The position numbers and the translations under genes are program-made. 64,000 nt of DNA, taken from the NCBI RefSeq assembly GCF_009910675.1, contig NZ_RSEJ01000006.1, forward strand, positions 151,915-215,914, written 5' to 3'. Shown piece by piece: positions 45,136-54,232 of the stretch; the stretch's first letter is position 1; each line of letters opens with the position of its first letter. Origin of the DNA: Photobacterium alginatilyticum (GTDB taxonomy: Bacteria; Pseudomonadota; Gammaproteobacteria; Enterobacterales; Vibrionaceae). The notes beneath the pieces were generated by a model. That model was given only the letters and a program-made list of their open reading frames with translations. It ran no database searches and was not told the DNA's origin.

Positions 45136-45171
45136 TCAATGGCTTGCTGAGAAATGCTGGTAAGCCATTGA
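45136..45171. promoter_or_regulatory. Long hairpin between the AraC gene and putA
   Basis: TCAATGGCTT (45136-45145) and AAGCCATTGA (45162-45171) form a perfect 10-bp inverted repeat with a 16-base loop. There is no U-tract. It could be an operator or a 3'-end stabiliser for the AraC mRNA. The rest of 45108-45522 holds one iteron-like TGATCAT at 45232 and AT-rich promoter DNA. Confidence 0.35.
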
Positions 45172-45522
45172 GCGCTTATCTCGCCACTATTCCTACAGTC
45201 CCTTTTGGCGTTGCTATACGTCTGCCTTTCTTGATCATCGTTCCAAACAACCACTGCTGATCGACTAGTTAATAACACTATTGACGTAGCTGTAATTAGC
45301 GTTTCGCTATATGAAACCAAAGTTTTTGATGTAGTTTTGTGTCTATTTTTGTTAAAAAACGGACTTTTCCTAAAAATTATCGGAGAATATAGCAAGACTC
45401 TCGGCGTGGCGGAAAATAGAATCCTCTCAATGCTAACACTGGTGTAACATTTAACCTGAGCGAGATCGCCTAGTAGATATAGATACTGGTATTCAATCAG
45501 GTTCACTATTGAGGGATTGATT

Positions 45523-48500
45523 ATGTTCAATGCGGCAGATGTACTTCAGCCATCATTTATTGAGCGACCATTGGAAGAAATCTGGACATTGATTTCACCG
45601 CTCTATTCTGTTGATGAGTCTCAGTGGCTTAAACAGTTGATACCTTTGGCTGAGCCTTCGGAGCAAGAACGTAAACACACCACGGAACAGGCTGCGACGT
45701 TGATCGAGCGTGTTCGTGCCGATCAGAACGCGATTCAGATGATTGATGCGTTGTTGCTGGAATATAGCCTGGATACCAAGGAAGGCATTTTGCTGATGTG
45801 CCTTGCCGAGGCTCTGATGCGTATTCCTGATGCGGCAACGGCTGATGCGTTGATCCGCGACAAGCTGAGTGTTGCAGACTGGAAGTCGCACCTGAAAAAT
45901 TCCGACTCGTTGTTTGTTAACGCCTCGACCTGGGGCCTGATGCTGACCGGTAAGGTGGTCACCATGGATGCCAGGGAAGACGGAACACCGAGTCACGTGA
46001 TCAACCGCCTGGTGAACAAAATGTCTGAGCCGGTGATCCGCCAGGCAATGAATCAGGCGATGAAAATCATGGGTCACCAGTTTGTCCTTGGCCGCACCAT
46101 TGCCGAAGCAATGAAAAACGGTAAAGACAAGCGGGACCAAGGGTTCACCTATTCATTTGATATGTTGGGTGAAGCCGCACTGACAGCACAAGATGCCCAG
46201 AAGTATTTCAAAGATTACATCATGGCTATCGAAGCGGTCGGACGTGATGCCTATTCGAGCCAGAAGGGCAGCAATGCGAAATCGCCGGATCCGACAGTGT
46301 CTATCAAGCTGTCGGCGCTGCATCCTCGTTACGATGTGGCCAATGAGACACGTGTACTGGACGAGATGTATGAGTCGGTGCTGTCGCTGCTCAAGCGTGC
46401 CCGCGAGCTGAATGTCGGGATCACGATTGATGCAGAAGAAGCGGACCGTCTGGAACTGTCACTGAAGCTGTTCGAGAAGCTTTACCGCGCGGACGAAGTT
46501 CGTGGCTGGGGCCGCTTTGGCCTGGTTGTGCAGGCTTACTCAAAGCGTGCGCTGCCGGTATTGGCATGGCTGGCTGCATTGAGCAAGCAACAGGGTGACG
46601 TGATCCCGTTGCGTCTGGTGAAAGGGGCGTATTGGGACAGTGAGCTGAAACTGTCACAACAGAGCGGTTTCTCGGGTTACCCAGTGTTCACTCGCAAAGA
46701 AGCAACAGACAGTTCTTATCTGGCCTGTGCCCGGTTCCTGCTGTCCGAACACCTGCGTGGTTTGATTTATCCGCAGTTTGCCAGCCACAACGCCCACACG
46801 GTGTCGGCGATTGTTGCCATGGCAAGTTCAAATAAGGATTACGAATTCCAGCGTCTGCATGGTATGGGCGATGCCCTCTATAACCATGTGATGGACATGC
46901 ACAATGTGAACGTGCGTATCTACGCACCGGTAGGCAGCCATAAAGATTTGCTGCCGTACCTGGTCCGTCGTCTGCTGGAAAACGGTGCCAACAGCTCGTT
47001 TGTTCACCGTCTGGTTGATGCCAACTGTCCGGTTGAATCTCTGACCCAGCATCCGGTGGACGAGCTGCTGGCCCGGTCGACACTGCATAACGCCCTGATC
47101 CCGCTGCCACCGCAAATTTTCGGTGAACGGCGTAAGAACTCGGCTGGAATCAACATTGATATCGAGTCGGAGTGGCGTCCGTTCTCGGACTCGGTCAAGG
47201 CATTTTCCCGGCACCAGTGGCAGGCCGGCCCCATCGTCAATGGTGAGAGGCTGTCTGGCGAAGTGCAGGTGGTAACAGCACCGTATGATCGCCGTGAAAC
47301 GGTTGGTAGCGTAGCTTTTGCCACTGCCGAGCAGGTAGAGGCTGCTATTTCCGTTGCGGCCGGGGCGTATCCGAGCTGGTCACAGCGACCGGCTGGCGAG
47401 CGAGCTCAAAGCCTGGTCCGCCTGGCTGATTTGCTGGAAGCACATACCGGTGAGCTGGTGGCGCTTTGCCACCGCGAAGCGGGCAAAACGATTCAGGATA
47501 GCATCGATGAAATTCGTGAGGCGGTTGATTTCTGCCGTTTCTATGCCGATCAGGCGGCAACGGACTTTGCCGAGCCGAAGCAAATAACCGGTTTTGATGG
47601 CACGACCAAGTTGCTGAGCTACCAGGGGCGCGGTGTGTTTGCTTGTATCAGCCCGTGGAACTTCCCATTGGCGATTTTCCTCGGTCAGGTGTCTGCTGCT
47701 CTGGTGGCAGGTAACACGGTTGTCGCAAAACCTGCGGAGCAGACGTCGCTGATTGCGTTTAGGGCGATTGAGCTGATGTTGGAAGCAGGCGTGCCTGCGG
47801 GGGCTATCCAGTTCCTGCCAGGTACGGGAGCGCAGGTGGGGGCACCCCTGACATCGGATCCGCGTATTTCTGGGGTGGCCTTTACAGGCTCGACCGAGAC
47901 CGCACAGCGTATTAACCGTTCGCTGGCGGCACGCGATTGTGAACCGGCGACGTTTATTGCCGAGACCGGTGGACAGAATGCGATGATCGTCGACAGTACG
48001 GCCCTGCCCGAGCAGGTTGTTCGTGATGTGGTTCGTTCGGCCTTTGCGTCTGCCGGACAGCGTTGTTCGGCGCTGCGGGTGTTGTTTGTTCAGAAAGATA
48101 TTGCCGATCGCATTACCTCCCTTATCAAGGGAGCAATGGATGAATTGTCGGTCGGCCGGCCTGAACTGCACAGTACTGATGTCGGCCCGGTGATTGATAC
48201 CGGCGCCCGTGAAAAGTTGCTGACCCATATTGAGTCTTTGAAGAACCAGGCCAAGGTGGTGGCGCAGGCGACACTGGATGAAGAGTGTCAGCACGGTGAT
48301 TTTGTTGCCCCGACGGCGTTTGAGATCGGCAGCATTGATGTGCTGAAGAATGAAAACTTCGGCCCGATCCTTCATATCGTACGCTTCAAGGCCAGCGAGC
48401 TGGAGCAGGTGATTGACCAAATCAACAACACTGGCTTTGGTCTGACGATGGGGATCCATAGCCGAAATGAGCGTACCTATTGCCATATCGAGCGCCGTGC

Positions 48501-48651
48501 TCGTGTTGGTAACTGCTATATCAACCGGGACCAGGTCGGTGCCGTGGTCGGGGTACAGCCATTTGGTGGGCAGGGATTATCGGGAACCGGTCCGAAAGCC
48601 GGTGGTCCGCACTACCTGTATCGTTTTACCCAAGATGTGTTTAACGCTTAA
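45523..48651 (+). CDS. putA: Bifunctional proline dehydrogenase / P5C dehydrogenase PutA
   Basis: 1042 residues from ATG 45523, behind GAGGGA. The N-terminal half is the FAD-dependent proline dehydrogenase barrel (ISVKLSALHPRY-like segment near residue 260, then VKGAYWDSELK). The second half is an aldehyde dehydrogenase with GNTVVAKPAEQ, FTGSTETAQ, the glutamate in ETGGQN and the catalytic cysteine in AGQRCSALR. It converts proline to glutamate. It lacks the N-terminal ribbon-helix-helix domain of E. coli PutA (1320 residues) and also the C-terminal domain, which is encoded separately by the next gene. Confidence 0.95.
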   Translation: MFNAADVLQPSFIERPLEEIWTLISPLYSVDESQWLKQLIPLAEPSEQERKHTTEQAATLIERVRADQNAIQMIDALLLEYSLDTKEGILLMCLAEALMRIPDAATADALIRDKLSVADWKSHLKNSDSLFVNASTWGLMLTGKVVTMDAREDGTPSHVINRLVNKMSEPVIRQAMNQAMKIMGHQFVLGRTIAEAMKNGKDKRDQGFTYSFDMLGEAALTAQDAQKYFKDYIMAIEAVGRDAYSSQKGSNAKSPDPTVSIKLSALHPRYDVANETRVLDEMYESVLSLLKRARELNVGITIDAEEADRLELSLKLFEKLYRADEVRGWGRFGLVVQAYSKRALPVLAWLAALSKQQGDVIPLRLVKGAYWDSELKLSQQSGFSGYPVFTRKEATDSSYLACARFLLSEHLRGLIYPQFASHNAHTVSAIVAMASSNKDYEFQRLHGMGDALYNHVMDMHNVNVRIYAPVGSHKDLLPYLVRRLLENGANSSFVHRLVDANCPVESLTQHPVDELLARSTLHNALIPLPPQIFGERRKNSAGINIDIESEWRPFSDSVKAFSRHQWQAGPIVNGERLSGEVQVVTAPYDRRETVGSVAFATAEQVEAAISVAAGAYPSWSQRPAGERAQSLVRLADLLEAHTGELVALCHREAGKTIQDSIDEIREAVDFCRFYADQAATDFAEPKQITGFDGTTKLLSYQGRGVFACISPWNFPLAIFLGQVSAALVAGNTVVAKPAEQTSLIAFRAIELMLEAGVPAGAIQFLPGTGAQVGAPLTSDPRISGVAFTGSTETAQRINRSLAARDCEPATFIAETGGQNAMIVDSTALPEQVVRDVVRSAFASAGQRCSALRVLFVQKDIADRITSLIKGAMDELSVGRPELHSTDVGPVIDTGAREKLLTHIESLKNQAKVVAQATLDEECQHGDFVAPTAFEIGSIDVLKNENFGPILHIVRFKASELEQVIDQINNTGFGLTMGIHSRNERTYCHIERRARVGNCYINRDQVGAVVGVQPFGGQGLSGTGPKAGGPHYLYRFTQDVFNA

Positions 48652-48679
48652 TGGCCGCTGAGTTGAGAAGGAAATAGCT

Positions 48680-49378
48680 ATGACGATAAGTATTCAAGCA
48701 ATGGTAGATAACAGCTCGGCAGCCTGGGAAGGGTGGAACGGCTTGGGCTATGAGGCGCGCTCACAGATCCTGGGCCGCTGGGCAGAAGAGCTGGCCCCCG
48801 ATGTTCGGGCAATGGTGGCGTTCCAGTGTCGAAATGCCAACGAGCATGTGGCAGAGACACTGCTGATGCCTGGGCCGACGGGTGAGACCAACGAGCTTTA
48901 TTGCGCCGGTCGCGGCAGTTTCATTGTAACGGCCGATGTCGAGACATCACTGGTTGCTGTTGTCGGCCAAATTGCGGCGGCACTGGTTACCGGAAATACA
49001 GTTTTTGTTTGCCTACCGTCGGACTACATGCTGTCGGCAGGTGAACTGGCTGCACAGCTGGAGAAAAGCGGCTGTGCTCGCGGTGTGGTCACCGCAATTG
49101 ATAGCGATCAGCTTGCGGATCTGGTGAGTCACCCGGCAATTGCCGGTGTGGCGTATGCCGGAAAGCTATCAACATCACAGGCGCTGGCGCGCCAATTGGC
49201 TGCCCGTGACGGGTTGCTGGCTCAGCTGATCAGCGAGACTGACTGCGAGTCACTGTCTGTTATCGGTAGCCCTACGTACTCACTGCGTTTCGTGACCGAA
49301 AGGACACGGACCATCAATATCACGGCAGTTGGCGGAAACGCGACATTGCTTGAATTGGGGAGTGGTGAAGAACACTAA
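48680..49378 (+). CDS. Stand-alone PutA C-terminal (ALDH-superfamily-fold) domain
   Basis: 232 residues, starting at ATG 48680 behind GAAGGAAA. The fold resembles a Rossmann part of an aldehyde dehydrogenase (VGQIAAALVTGNTVFV, VVTAIDSDQLADLV) but has no catalytic cysteine. It ends with TERTRTINITAVGGNATLL, the conserved C-terminal motif of full-length type B/C PutA proteins. In those enzymes this domain caps the aldehyde dehydrogenase active site and channel. It begins 28 bases after the putA stop, with its own ribosome binding site, so it is a gene split at a domain border, not a frameshift. It probably binds PutA in trans. Confidence 0.8.
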   Translation: MTISIQAMVDNSSAAWEGWNGLGYEARSQILGRWAEELAPDVRAMVAFQCRNANEHVAETLLMPGPTGETNELYCAGRGSFIVTADVETSLVAVVGQIAAALVTGNTVFVCLPSDYMLSAGELAAQLEKSGCARGVVTAIDSDQLADLVSHPAIAGVAYAGKLSTSQALARQLAARDGLLAQLISETDCESLSVIGSPTYSLRFVTERTRTINITAVGGNATLLELGSGEEH

Positions 49379-49431
49379 CGCGAGTTGTACTAAACAGCTC
49401 AGCTGAAAATCTTTCAGCACAATAAACAAAA

Positions 49432-49454
49432 AGCCCCTGCTATGGACAGGGGCT
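49432..49454 (-). terminator. Hairpin between the PutA-domain gene and putP
   Basis: AGCCCCTG (49432-49439) pairs perfectly with CAGGGGCT (49447-49454). The T-rich side is on the minus strand. On the plus strand it sits just before the putP ribosome binding site and may uncouple putP expression from putA. Confidence 0.45.
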
Positions 49455-49474
49455 CTAAGTGAGGGAACTCAACA

Positions 49475-50971
49475 ATGATAGAAAATAGCTTTGCTATTAC
49501 AGGAACGTTTATCGTTTATCTGATCGGTATGCTGGCAATTGGTTATATTGCCTACAAGCGAACAGCTAACTCCGCCGACTACTTCCTAGGCGGCCGTACG
49601 CTGGGCCCTTGGCCTGCAGCCCTGTCTGCCGGTGCGTCGGATATGAGTGGCTGGTTGCTACTGGGCCTGCCGGGTTATGCCTATGCGGCAGGGATAGAAT
49701 CACTATGGCTGGCCGGCGGCCTGCTAATCGGTACTTGGCTAAACTGGCTGATTTGTGCCAAGCGCCTGCGTACCTACAGTATTACCACGGATAATGCGTT
49801 GACTCTGCCTGAGTTCCTGGCTCGCCGTTTTGACGATAAATCTAAACTGATCCAAACCATTTCAGCATTCTTTATTCTGCTGTTCTTCCTTTTCTATACC
49901 AGTTCAGGTTTGGTTGCCGGTGGTAAGCTGTTTGAAACCGTATTCGGTCTTGATTACACCCTCGCGGTAATTATTGGTACGGTGTGTGTCGTTTCTTACA
50001 CCTTGTTCGGTGGTTTCCTTGCCGTGTCGTGGACTGACCTGGTTCAGGGGCTGCTGATGTCGGCGGCATTGCTGATTGTACCGATTGCGGCTATGAGTGG
50101 TGGTGTTGGTGATCTGACTGCGGCACTGGAAGCAAAGAACCCAGAGCTGATGACGCTGTTTAATGATGTCAAGGGCGAGCCGCTGTCGGCGATTGCGATC
50201 ATCTCACTGGCCGCGTGGGGTCTGGGCTATTTCGGTCAGCCGCATATCCTGGCGCGTTTCAAGGCGACTCGATCTAATAAAGATATCGGTACGGCACGTC
50301 GTATCGCGGTAGCATGGACAGCACTGTCGATGACGGGGGCTATTCTTGTTGGTCTGGTAGGTATTTTGTTTGTCGATAACCAGCTGGGCGGCGAACTGGC
50401 CGATGGCGAGAAAATCTTCATGCTGCTGGTAAACTCGATCTTCCACCCTGTGATTGCCGGTATCTTGCTGGCGGCGATTCTGGCGGCAATCATGAGTACG
50501 GCGGATTCACAGCTACTGGTGTCATCATCGGCGTTGGCTGAAGATTTCTACAAGCAGGTATTCCGTCCGCAGGCAACGACAGAAGAGATTGTAATGGTCG
50601 GTCGTGTGGCTGTTATTGCGTTGTCTATTGTTGCGCTGGTACTGGCGATGAACCCTGACAGCACGGTACTGGGTCTGGTGTCTTATGCCTGGGCTGGCTT
50701 CGGTGCGGCATTCGGTCCCGCTCTGTTGCTGAGCCTGTTCTGGAAAGGCATGAACCGCAACGGTGCGCTTGCGGGTATTGTTGTTGGTGCCCTGACTGTG
50801 GTGATCTGGAAGCAACTGTCAGGCGGTCTGTTCGATATGTACGAAATCGTACCTGGATTTATCTTCGCGACGATTTCTATCATTGTGATCAGCTCTATGA
50901 CGGGCGGCGCATCGAAGGAAGTGGAAGCGCAGTACGAGAATTACGAGAAGAACCTGGTTGAGTTTGACTAA
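49475..50971 (+). CDS. putP: Sodium/proline symporter PutP
   Basis: 498 residues, typical of the sodium:solute symporter family, with about 13 membrane helices. Landmarks are GASDMSGWLLLGLPG (helix 2 sodium and proline site), AAWGLGYFGQPHILARF and the helix 8 motif ILAAIMSTADSQLLVSSSA. It imports proline with sodium across the inner membrane for PutA. GAGGGA precedes the ATG. It is the third gene of the put cluster. Confidence 0.95.
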   Translation: MIENSFAITGTFIVYLIGMLAIGYIAYKRTANSADYFLGGRTLGPWPAALSAGASDMSGWLLLGLPGYAYAAGIESLWLAGGLLIGTWLNWLICAKRLRTYSITTDNALTLPEFLARRFDDKSKLIQTISAFFILLFFLFYTSSGLVAGGKLFETVFGLDYTLAVIIGTVCVVSYTLFGGFLAVSWTDLVQGLLMSAALLIVPIAAMSGGVGDLTAALEAKNPELMTLFNDVKGEPLSAIAIISLAAWGLGYFGQPHILARFKATRSNKDIGTARRIAVAWTALSMTGAILVGLVGILFVDNQLGGELADGEKIFMLLVNSIFHPVIAGILLAAILAAIMSTADSQLLVSSSALAEDFYKQVFRPQATTEEIVMVGRVAVIALSIVALVLAMNPDSTVLGLVSYAWAGFGAAFGPALLLSLFWKGMNRNGALAGIVVGALTVVIWKQLSGGLFDMYEIVPGFIFATISIIVISSMTGGASKEVEAQYENYEKNLVEFD

Positions 50972-50996
50972 CAGATAAACCAAGCCTCGAACATCA

Positions 50997-51027
50997 AAGC
51001 CAGTCGCCATCCAGCGGCTGGCTTTTT
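50997..51027 (+). terminator. Terminator after putP
   Basis: AAGCCAG and CTGGCTT arms (50997-51003 and 51018-51024) enclose a partly paired GC-rich loop and are followed by TTTTTC. The next gene converges from the other side. Confidence 0.75.
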
Positions 51028-51054
51028 CATTTCTGATACCTCGATTTACTTGAA

Positions 51055-52425
51055 TTACTCGCAGGGTGGGGCGAGGTGGATCATCGCCAGGCCGCCGAGA
51101 GAGGTCTCCCGGTACTTCTTGTTCATGTCTTTACCGGTCTGGTACATGGTTTCGATAACCTTGTCGAGAGAGACCAGCGACTTGCTGTTGCGCTTTAAGG
51201 CCATCCGCGAGGCATTGATGGCTTTGATCGCTCCCATCGCATTACGCTCGATACACGGAATTTGAACCAGGCCGCCAATCGGATCGCAGGTCATTCCCAG
51301 CGAATGCTCCATGGCGATTTCAGCCGCCATGCAGATTTGCTCGTTGCTGCCTCCGCGAATTGCCGTCAGACCAGCCGCTGCCATCGACGAGGAGACACCG
51401 ATCTCACCCTGACAACCGACCTCTGCACCGGAAATGGAGGCGTTCATTTTGTAGAGCATGCCGATAGCGGCCGAGACTGCGAGAAAGTCTTTGATTTGCG
51501 GTGTGTCGAGCGGACAGATGAATTTGTTGTAGTACATCAGCACCGACGGGATCACCCCGGCGGCACCGTTGGTTGGCGACGTGACCACTTGGCCGCCAGC
51601 GGCGTTTTCTTCACTGACGGCGAAGGCAAACAGGTTTACCCAATCGAGAATGGTCATTGGGTCATTATCAACGTCTTTATTGGCTTCGAGTTTTTTCAGC
51701 AGTGCCGGGGCACGGCGAACAACATTCAGGCCACCTTCCAGGATCCCTTCGGTTTTAAACCCGCGTTTCATACAGGAAGACATGACCGCCCAGATTTGCT
51801 TGGCCTTGGCATCGAGTTCGTCCTCGGACCGGAAAGCCAGCTCGTTGCGGAGGATCATCGCGCCGATACACAGGCCTTCCTTTTCCGCAGTAGCAAGGAT
51901 GTCTTCGGCAGAGTGAAAGCTGTAAGGCACAGTGACCGTGTCGGCAGATTTACCGCGTTGCAGTTCATCGGCCGTGGCAATAAAACCACCGCCGATCGAG
52001 TAGTAGGTCTCGATAAAGAGCTGTTTGCCGGCAGTATCAAATGCACTGATGGTCATCCCGTTTTCATGTCGTGGCAGGTTGGTGCGGTGAAACAGGATGT
52101 CGGTGTCAGGATTGAAACCGATGGTTTTCTTGCCGGCCAAATGGAGTGTCCCGGCCTTGATACCGCCTGCCATTGCTTTGTTGGCCTGTTCGATGTCAAT
52201 GTGATCCGGGGTATTATTCATTAGGCCGAGAATGGCCGCGCGGTCAGTATGGTGTCCTTTTCCCGTCAGGGACAATGATCCGTAGAGGTCGATCTGGACA
52301 CGTTCAATGGCGCCAATCTGTGCCTCCACCTTCTGGCAAAAATTGAACCCTGCCAGCATCGGACCGTTGGTGTGGGAGCTGGATGGCCCGACCCCGACTT
52401 TGTAGATATCGAAAATAGATAACAT
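51055..52425 (-). CDS. sdaA: L-serine ammonia-lyase (iron-sulfur dependent)
   Basis: 456 residues. It has the SdaA/SdaB start ([22 protein letters not shown] split over the first residues), [14 protein letters not shown], the glycine-rich [15 protein letters not shown], and the cluster cysteines in [17 protein letters not shown]. It converts serine to pyruvate and ammonia, using a [4Fe-4S] cluster. ATG 52425 follows GAGGGA; the GTG at 52431 is too close to that site. The choice between SdaA and SdaB naming is arbitrary. It converges on putP. Confidence 0.94.
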   Translation of the reverse strand: MLSIFDIYKVGVGPSSSHTNGPMLAGFNFCQKVEAQIGAIERVQIDLYGSLSLTGKGHHTDRAAILGLMNNTPDHIDIEQANKAMAGGIKAGTLHLAGKKTIGFNPDTDILFHRTNLPRHENGMTISAFDTAGKQLFIETYYSIGGGFIATADELQRGKSADTVTVPYSFHSAEDILATAEKEGLCIGAMILRNELAFRSEDELDAKAKQIWAVMSSCMKRGFKTEGILEGGLNVVRRAPALLKKLEANKDVDNDPMTILDWVNLFAFAVSEENAAGGQVVTSPTNGAAGVIPSVLMYYNKFICPLDTPQIKDFLAVSAAIGMLYKMNASISGAEVGCQGEIGVSSSMAAAGLTAIRGGSNEQICMAAEIAMEHSLGMTCDPIGGLVQIPCIERNAMGAIKAINASRMALKRNSKSLVSLDKVIETMYQTGKDMNKKYRETSLGGLAMIHLAPPCE

Positions 52426-52505
52426 GGTCACTTCCCTCGTGCTGTATATCTGTTAGACAACCTGATCGCACAAATTTATTCCGTGACGGTGGTCCTAATC
52501 TCGGA

Positions 52506-53636
52506 TCAATGATCAAGGAAGAGATAGTTCTGCCAGCTCTTCATGCGGATCAGCACTTTTCGCATGACGGATACATGTTCGAAGCTGTCGGAATAGACGG
52601 CAATCTCGACATTGGTTCCCTGCGGGAGATCAAAAGGTGATAAATCATCGGTTACCCGAAGTTTGACCAACGGACGTCCCTGCCTCAGCAGCAAGTCGCT
52701 GCCGTAAAGTACGCCAGATGCCTGGATCTGGCTCTCACCGATGGCAGGCAGTACCTCGATAACTTCGCCTTTGAAGGTTTTACCCGGCAGGGCCCGAAAG
52801 ACAAAATCAGCCTTGAATCCGGTTTCAAGCCGCAGCAGGGAGTTTTGGCGGAAGGCACCGATATAGAGTTGTTCTTCCTGGTGAACGAAGGTCATGACGG
52901 GTTTTAGCGGCAGCGGTACGGCCATCATGCCCGGGCGCAGCGATACCTGGGTGACATAGCCATTGGTAGGTGCATAGACAACGGTTTCATTGAGGTTGAA
53001 CTCCGCCTGGGTGAGCTGGGCGCGTATTTTGGCAACGGTTGTGTTTTCGCCCATGATCTCAGATTCAAAGGCAAGCTTGGAGCGGCGTTCCTCGGCTCTG
53101 GCTGCAGCCAGAGAGGCTTCGGCACTGAGATAGAACTGGCGCCGGTTATCGACTTCTGACTGGGTAAATGCTCCGCGTTTGTAGCCTTTTTCGTAACGTT
53201 TGAACTGCTGCAGGGTCCGATCGCGCTCGGCGATGGCTTTTGCTGTGGTGGCCTGGGACGATTTATAGTCGGCCTCAAGACCGAGAACATATTGTTTTGC
53301 TTCGGCCAGGGAGGCTTGCTGCAGCCGTACCTCCGCCTCAAAGGGAGTGGGATCTATTTTGAACAGTACTTCGCCTTTTTTTATCGGCTGGTTGGGCGAG
53401 ACCGGTACATCGATCACTTTTCCCCTGACGCCTGGAACTATCGGGGTGGTAACAAAATACTGGCCGCCGTAGTTGGTGTGCGGATGGTTGTAGTTCATCA
53501 GCAGTATCAGGGTGCCGATCAGCACGATTCCCCCCAGAACTGCGGTCGGTACTGTCCATTTGTTGAGTGGGATCCGGAAAATCTTAAAGACGGCAATGCA
53601 CAGTGCGGTATAGGTAAGAATCAGCAATAAATCCAT
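52506..53636 (-). CDS. HlyD-family membrane fusion protein (YiaV-like)
   Basis: 376 residues. An N-terminal membrane helix (IVLIGTLILLMNY region) is followed by lipoyl half-motifs (VTTPIVPGVRGKVIDVPVS and VYAPTNGYVTQVSLRPG), a coiled-coil hairpin between them, and a beta-barrel domain. Together with the DUF3302 partner encoded just upstream it matches the E. coli yiaW-yiaV arrangement. Substrate and partner transporter are unknown. Its start overlaps the partner stop by one base. Confidence 0.87.
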   Translation of the reverse strand: MDLLLILTYTALCIAVFKIFRIPLNKWTVPTAVLGGIVLIGTLILLMNYNHPHTNYGGQYFVTTPIVPGVRGKVIDVPVSPNQPIKKGEVLFKIDPTPFEAEVRLQQASLAEAKQYVLGLEADYKSSQATTAKAIAERDRTLQQFKRYEKGYKRGAFTQSEVDNRRQFYLSAEASLAAARAEERRSKLAFESEIMGENTTVAKIRAQLTQAEFNLNETVVYAPTNGYVTQVSLRPGMMAVPLPLKPVMTFVHQEEQLYIGAFRQNSLLRLETGFKADFVFRALPGKTFKGEVIEVLPAIGESQIQASGVLYGSDLLLRQGRPLVKLRVTDDLSPFDLPQGTNVEIAVYSDSFEHVSVMRKVLIRMKSWQNYLFLDH

Positions 53637-54031
53637 TAATCCTCCTCTTTCTGGTTAACTTTGTCGTTTCGGTGGGAGGTGGCGGACTGCCGGGCCTGGG
53701 TAACTTCTAGCTGTGCCACTTTTTCTGTCAGCCTTTCTACCTGCTCTGTCAGCTGGAGGACCTCGTGGTGAAGCTCGTGTTGTTCGTTTTGGATTTTGGT
53801 GAACCCCCAACCACGGTCTTCCCGCCATAGCGTGGCCCAGATCCACAGAAACGGCCAGATGGCGTGAAGGGTAAATAGGCTGACCCAGCCGGCATAATGA
53901 ATGGCATCCTGGTGAGGGTGATTGCGTTTTTTCGATATTTCATAGGGGATATCATGGATTGCGATCACGCCGTAGAATAAAAAAACGGCAACAAACACCA
54001 AGACCCCCAGAGCAAAGTAATCGAGAAACAT
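53636..54031 (-). CDS. DUF3302 inner-membrane protein (YiaW-like)
   Basis: 131 residues. Two membrane helices are visible (LDYFALGVLVFVAVFLFYGV and GWVSLFTLHAIWPFLWIWA), separated by the conserved short loop around HDIPYEISKKRNHPHQDAI. A coiled-coil tail follows (LHHEVLQLTEQVERLTEKVAQLE). The function of the family is unknown, but it regularly pairs with a HlyD-type protein as here. AAGGA lies 6 bases before the ATG. Confidence 0.87.
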   Translation of the reverse strand: MFLDYFALGVLVFVAVFLFYGVIAIHDIPYEISKKRNHPHQDAIHYAGWVSLFTLHAIWPFLWIWATLWREDRGWGFTKIQNEQHELHHEVLQLTEQVERLTEKVAQLEVTQARQSATSHRNDKVNQKEED

Positions 54032-54232
54032 CCATGATCCTTAATGTGTTATTGGTAATGGTATAAGTAAAAAGTAGCATCGAATAACGGCACTATCTGA
54101 GTTTGCAGTACTTCTTTATCTCTCTATTTTTAAACAGTGTTTTTTGTGTGGTTAATTACTCTGGCATAATAGCTCTAGTTTTGCGGCATTCTGCCGTTAC
54201 ATAGAGTGTAGAAAATTGTTGCATGAGGGGTT

